Assembly (NCBI RefSeq): GCF_030816015.1
Contig: NZ_JAUSXN010000001.1
Span: 5,084,001-5,148,000 of the forward strand
Source: Pedobacter sp. W3I1
Lineage (GTDB): Bacteria > Bacteroidota > Bacteroidia > Sphingobacteriales > Sphingobacteriaceae
Length of the DNA: 64,000 nucleotides
Reading direction: 5' to 3'
A model generated the notes under the pieces. The model was not told the DNA's origin. It made no database searches and was given only the letters and a program-made list of their open reading frames with translations. Positions 61,773 to 64,000 of this stretch are shown piece by piece (the first letter of the stretch is position 1; the number at the start of each line of letters is the position of its first letter). The position numbers and the translations under genes are program-made.

Positions 61773-62216
61773 TTATTCAGCTACTACTTCAAAAGGAACC
61801 TGAACTTTAACTTCTTTGTGTAAGTTTAAGTTAGCAACATATTCGCCAACAAATTTAGGCTCAGTTTCGAAAGTAATACGACGACGGTCTACATCAAAGC
61901 CTTGTGCTTTTAATGCTTCAGCAATCTGGATGGTGTTAACCGCTCCGAAGATTTTTCCGCTTTCGCCTGCTTTAGCGCCGATTGAAAGTTTAACATCAGT
62001 TAAACGCTCAGCAACACCTTCAGCATCTTTCTTAATTTTATCTTGTTTAAAAGCAGCTTGCTTTAAGTTTTCAGCTAAAACTTTTTTAGCAGAAGAAGTA
62101 GCTAATGCGCCAAATCCTTGAGGGATTAAATAGTTACGGCCATAACCTGGCTTTACTGTAACTACATCATCTTTTTCACCAAGGCCTTTAATATCTTGTT
62201 TTAAAATAATTTCCAT
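61773..62216 (-). CDS. rplI: 50S ribosomal protein L9
   Basis: A 147-residue protein with the L9 N-terminal RNA-binding domain (MEIILKQDIKGLGEKDDVVTVKPGYGRNYLIPQG) and the long helix and C-terminal domain. Third gene of the rpsF-rpsR-rplI operon; 12 nt separate it from rpsR. Confidence 0.97.
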   Translation of the reverse strand: MEIILKQDIKGLGEKDDVVTVKPGYGRNYLIPQGFGALATSSAKKVLAENLKQAAFKQDKIKKDAEGVAERLTDVKLSIGAKAGESGKIFGAVNTIQIAEALKAQGFDVDRRRITFETEPKFVGEYVANLNLHKEVKVQVPFEVVAE

Positions 62217-62228
62217 ATCTCTAGCCTC

Positions 62229-62492
62229 CTATTTTAATTGATCAGCAACGAAAGGTAACAAACCGATGTGACGGGCACGTTTAACTGCCTGAGCCACTTT
62301 ACGTTGGAATTTTAACGAAGTACCAGTTAAACGGCGTGGTAATAATTTACCTTGATCGTTAATAAATTTCAACAAGAAATTTGCATCCTTGTAATCGATG
62401 TATTTAATTCCGTTTTTCTTGAAACGGCAATATTTTTTACGGTTATCCTCTACTTTAGGGGCAGTTACGTATTGTATTTGTTCTCTTGCCAT
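62229..62492 (-). CDS. rpsR: 30S ribosomal protein S18
   Basis: An 87-residue protein with the S18 core YIDYKDANFLLKFINDQGKLLPRRLTGTSLKFQRKVAQAVKRAR. The start codon overlaps the rpsF stop (TAATG). It pairs with S6 on the 30S platform. Confidence 0.97.
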   Translation of the reverse strand: MAREQIQYVTAPKVEDNRKKYCRFKKNGIKYIDYKDANFLLKFINDQGKLLPRRLTGTSLKFQRKVAQAVKRARHIGLLPFVADQLK

Positions 62493-62848
62493 TACGCTGC
62501 AACCTCCTTAGTTTTTTTGTTAAAAGCACCACTACGCTTTTTCTCATTGTAAGCAACAGCGTGTTTGTCTAAACGGATAGTTAAGAAACGCAACACACGC
62601 TCATCGCGTTTTAATTCAAGCTCTAATTTTGCGATCAAATCACCTGAAGATTTGTATTCAGTTAAGTTGAAGAATCCGTTTGATTTTTTCTCAATTGGAT
62701 ACGCTAATTTTCTCAAACCCCAATTATCTTCCTGGATAATTTCGGCTCCGTTATCAACAAGGATTGCTTTATATTTGGCTAATGCCTCTTTAGCAACTTC
62801 TTCTGATAACAAAGGGGTTAGAACGATAACAGTTTCGTACTGATTCAT
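62492..62848 (-). CDS. rpsF: 30S ribosomal protein S6
   Basis: A 118-residue protein with the S6 fold: MNQYETVIVLTPLLSEE at the start and GFFNLTEYKSS and RDERVLRFLTIRLDKHA in the core. First gene of the rpsF-rpsR-rplI operon. Confidence 0.97.
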   Translation of the reverse strand: MNQYETVIVLTPLLSEEVAKEALAKYKAILVDNGAEIIQEDNWGLRKLAYPIEKKSNGFFNLTEYKSSGDLIAKLELELKRDERVLRFLTIRLDKHAVAYNEKKRSGAFNKKTKEVAA

Positions 62849-62899
62849 TGTTATAAATTATGTTTTTAATTTTTAATCCCGAGGTATATTACGGGGATG

Positions 62900-62930
62900 C
62901 AAAAGTAACAATATATTTCTTAAAATCAAA
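62900..62930 (-). promoter_or_regulatory. Promoter of the rpsF operon
   Basis: Minus-strand TTTG (62930-62927), a 19-nt spacer and TACTTTTG (62907-62900) match the Bacteroidota consensus. The leader to rpsF would be about 45 nt. Confidence 0.75.
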
Positions 62931-63097
62931 GGATTAATCAGAAAAAAGCGCAATACCAATCAACTAATACAGAAACATTGGCACAAAGGAAATATCTTCC
63001 TCATTTCAGCGCAAATAAACTACTTTTAACAAGAGCTATAAACAAAAAAGGAGACTATCTATCAAGACAATCTCCCATATCAATTAGCTGTAAATGT

Positions 63098-63691
63098 TTA
63101 ATACGTTCCTATCGTTTTAACAAAACTCTCTTCTTTGTACTTCACCACAAAGGTTAATTCTTTAGAATCTGTTTTACCGATATTGAATTTTTTTACCAGT
63201 TGCGATTTATCTTTGAATACCTCATTATAAACCTCATCATTGTATTCGTTATAAACTTTAACTTCTACCGGACTATTCTCCAGGTTTTCAAGGTTAAGTG
63301 TAATTACCTGATCTTTTTTAGTATAAACAGGTTTAAATATGTTAGAAACTTTTGGCTCTGAAACAAGGGCCTCACCATCTTTGATGGTTACTGTATATTT
63401 AGCCAGTTTTAATTCAGATTCAACTTTAAGCACGTAGTTTCCATCAGGAAGTGCGTTTAAATCATAAACCTTGCTTGAGAAAGCTGAAGCATGGATATTT
63501 TCTTCAAATAAAACTTCCTCATCTGCACCGATCAGTGACAGATTAACGTTTTCTGCTTTATCTACAGAAAAACGGATAAACTTTTCTTTTTCGCCTTTTA
63601 CTTTTAAAGTAAAATTATCATCGTTAGCGTGTACACCCGTAGCAGTAAAAAGTGAGGCTGCTATTAAACCGATTTTTAAGAACTTTTTCAT
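63098..63691 (-). CDS. Secreted protein of unknown function with beta-sandwich repeats
   Basis: A 197-residue protein from ATG 63691 with a signal peptide (FLKIGLIAASLFTATGVHA, cleaved near 21). The mature part looks like two similar beta-sandwich modules (DNFTLKVKGEKEKFIRFS... and KPVYTKKDQVITLNLENLEN...), with KDGEALVSEP between them. No known family was recognised. It is probably periplasmic or exported. The open frame has an upstream TTG at 63697, but ATG 63691 is preferred. Confidence 0.8.
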   Translation of the reverse strand: MKKFLKIGLIAASLFTATGVHANDDNFTLKVKGEKEKFIRFSVDKAENVNLSLIGADEEVLFEENIHASAFSSKVYDLNALPDGNYVLKVESELKLAKYTVTIKDGEALVSEPKVSNIFKPVYTKKDQVITLNLENLENSPVEVKVYNEYNDEVYNEVFKDKSQLVKKFNIGKTDSKELTFVVKYKEESFVKTIGTY

Positions 63692-63873
63692 AACCAATAT
63701 TTTTAAAGAGTTAATAATTATATGACACCACTAAGGTATGGAGCTATCTGAAAGATAGATGATTGCATATTTTCCGATATCTATGCTATATTACCCCAGT
63801 TTGACTGTTATTTTAATAAAACCTATAATAAAGCATATTTTTTATGTATTTTAGAACAATAATTTAGCAAAAC

Positions 63874-64000
63874 ATGAAGCCAAGTTTTGAGGTTGTTGAA
63901 CCTTCTTTCGGAAGTTCATTTTATTATTCGAAATATGTAGAGAACGCCAATAATATGGCGCACCTTTGGCATTACCACCCTGAAATTGAAATGGTATTTG
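63874..64000 (+). CDS. AraC-family regulator, N-terminal part only
   Basis: The reading frame from ATG 63874 runs to the window edge (42 codons seen). The visible part, VVEPSFGSSFYYSKYV and MAHLWHYHPEIEMVF, matches the N-terminal cupin of AraC-type regulators with a WHYHPEIE metal/sugar-binding core. The DNA-binding domain lies beyond the window. Confidence 0.7.
   Translation, partial: MKPSFEVVEPSFGSSFYYSKYVENANNMAHLWHYHPEIEMVF

Noticed and set aside
1..64000. Prophage or integrative element
   Set aside because: No integrase, transposase, phage structural or conjugation genes; the only toxin-antitoxin pair is broken and stands alone.

Overview
The window looks like chromosomal DNA from a Bacteroidota bacterium, most likely Sphingobacteriaceae and Pedobacter-like. 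The reasons are low GC, two SusC/TonB-type outer-membrane proteins with carboxypeptidase-regulatory N-termini, a LytS/LytTR pair beside one of them, and a Crp-tdk pair. Upstream regions repeatedly carry the Bacteroidota promoter pattern TTG-N18-20-TAnnTTTG, and clear Shine-Dalgarno sites are rare. The genus is inferred, not proven. No transposase, integrase, prophage or CRISPR array was seen, so the window is mostly core chromosome separated by repeat-rich intergenic stretches.

Layout. 1-2.6 kb: a TonB-dependent receptor cut by the window edge. 2.7-8.3 kb (minus): an Mpo1-like membrane protein, RNase Y, a probable 6S RNA, ZapA, a ZapB-like coiled coil and PheT. 8.4-11.8 kb (minus): a tight operon with a secreted phosphatase/nuclease-fold protein, an Lgt-like membrane enzyme with altered active-site signature, a cysteine-rich radical SAM enzyme of the archaeal tetraether-synthase (Tes/MJ0619) type, and two paralogous 64-residue membrane proteins. 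This is the best candidate for an undescribed system here. 11.9-17.4 kb: radC, rpsT, purN, an MFS exporter with a divergent HxlR regulator, and purH broken by a one-base frameshift. 17.7-23.5 kb: the rod-shape operon mreB-mreC-mreD-PBP2-rodA. 23.5-24.6 kb: a gene-free stretch with a 507-bp element bounded by perfect 22-bp inverted repeats.

24.6-33.2 kb: a long acidic protein, thymidine kinase, a Crp-like regulator, two Rossmann-fold epimerase/dehydrogenase-like proteins, a SWIM-SNF2 helicase and a HigBA toxin-antitoxin pair whose toxin is frameshifted. 33.5-40.7 kb (minus): a complete L-rhamnose operon (symporter, bifunctional aldolase/dehydrogenase, isomerase, kinase, GntR regulator) with a candidate operator in front. 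40.7-41.5 kb: a repeat-rich gap. 41.5-51.4 kb: a hydrolase, a MazG-like protein, the LytTR/LytS pair divergent from a second outer-membrane beta-barrel protein, a GNAT acetyltransferase, a lipoprotein, an S41 protease and an SRPBCC protein. 51.4-51.9 kb: two identical tRNA-Phe(GAA) units, each with its own promoter and terminator. 52-61.3 kb: a membrane Fe-S oxidoreductase pair, several small conserved proteins, an AsmA-like protein, MtgA, a DUF1080 lipoprotein and an SDR. 61.7-64 kb: the rpsF-rpsR-rplI operon, a secreted protein and the start of an AraC regulator.

Two genes (purH and higB) are each broken by one extra base in a short homopolymer, which raises the possibility of sequencing error as well as real mutation. 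Several intrinsic terminators lie directly against the next start codon. At least four families of dispersed palindromic repeats occupy the intergenic spaces. Assignments rest on reading motifs in the translated sequence; no database search was run.
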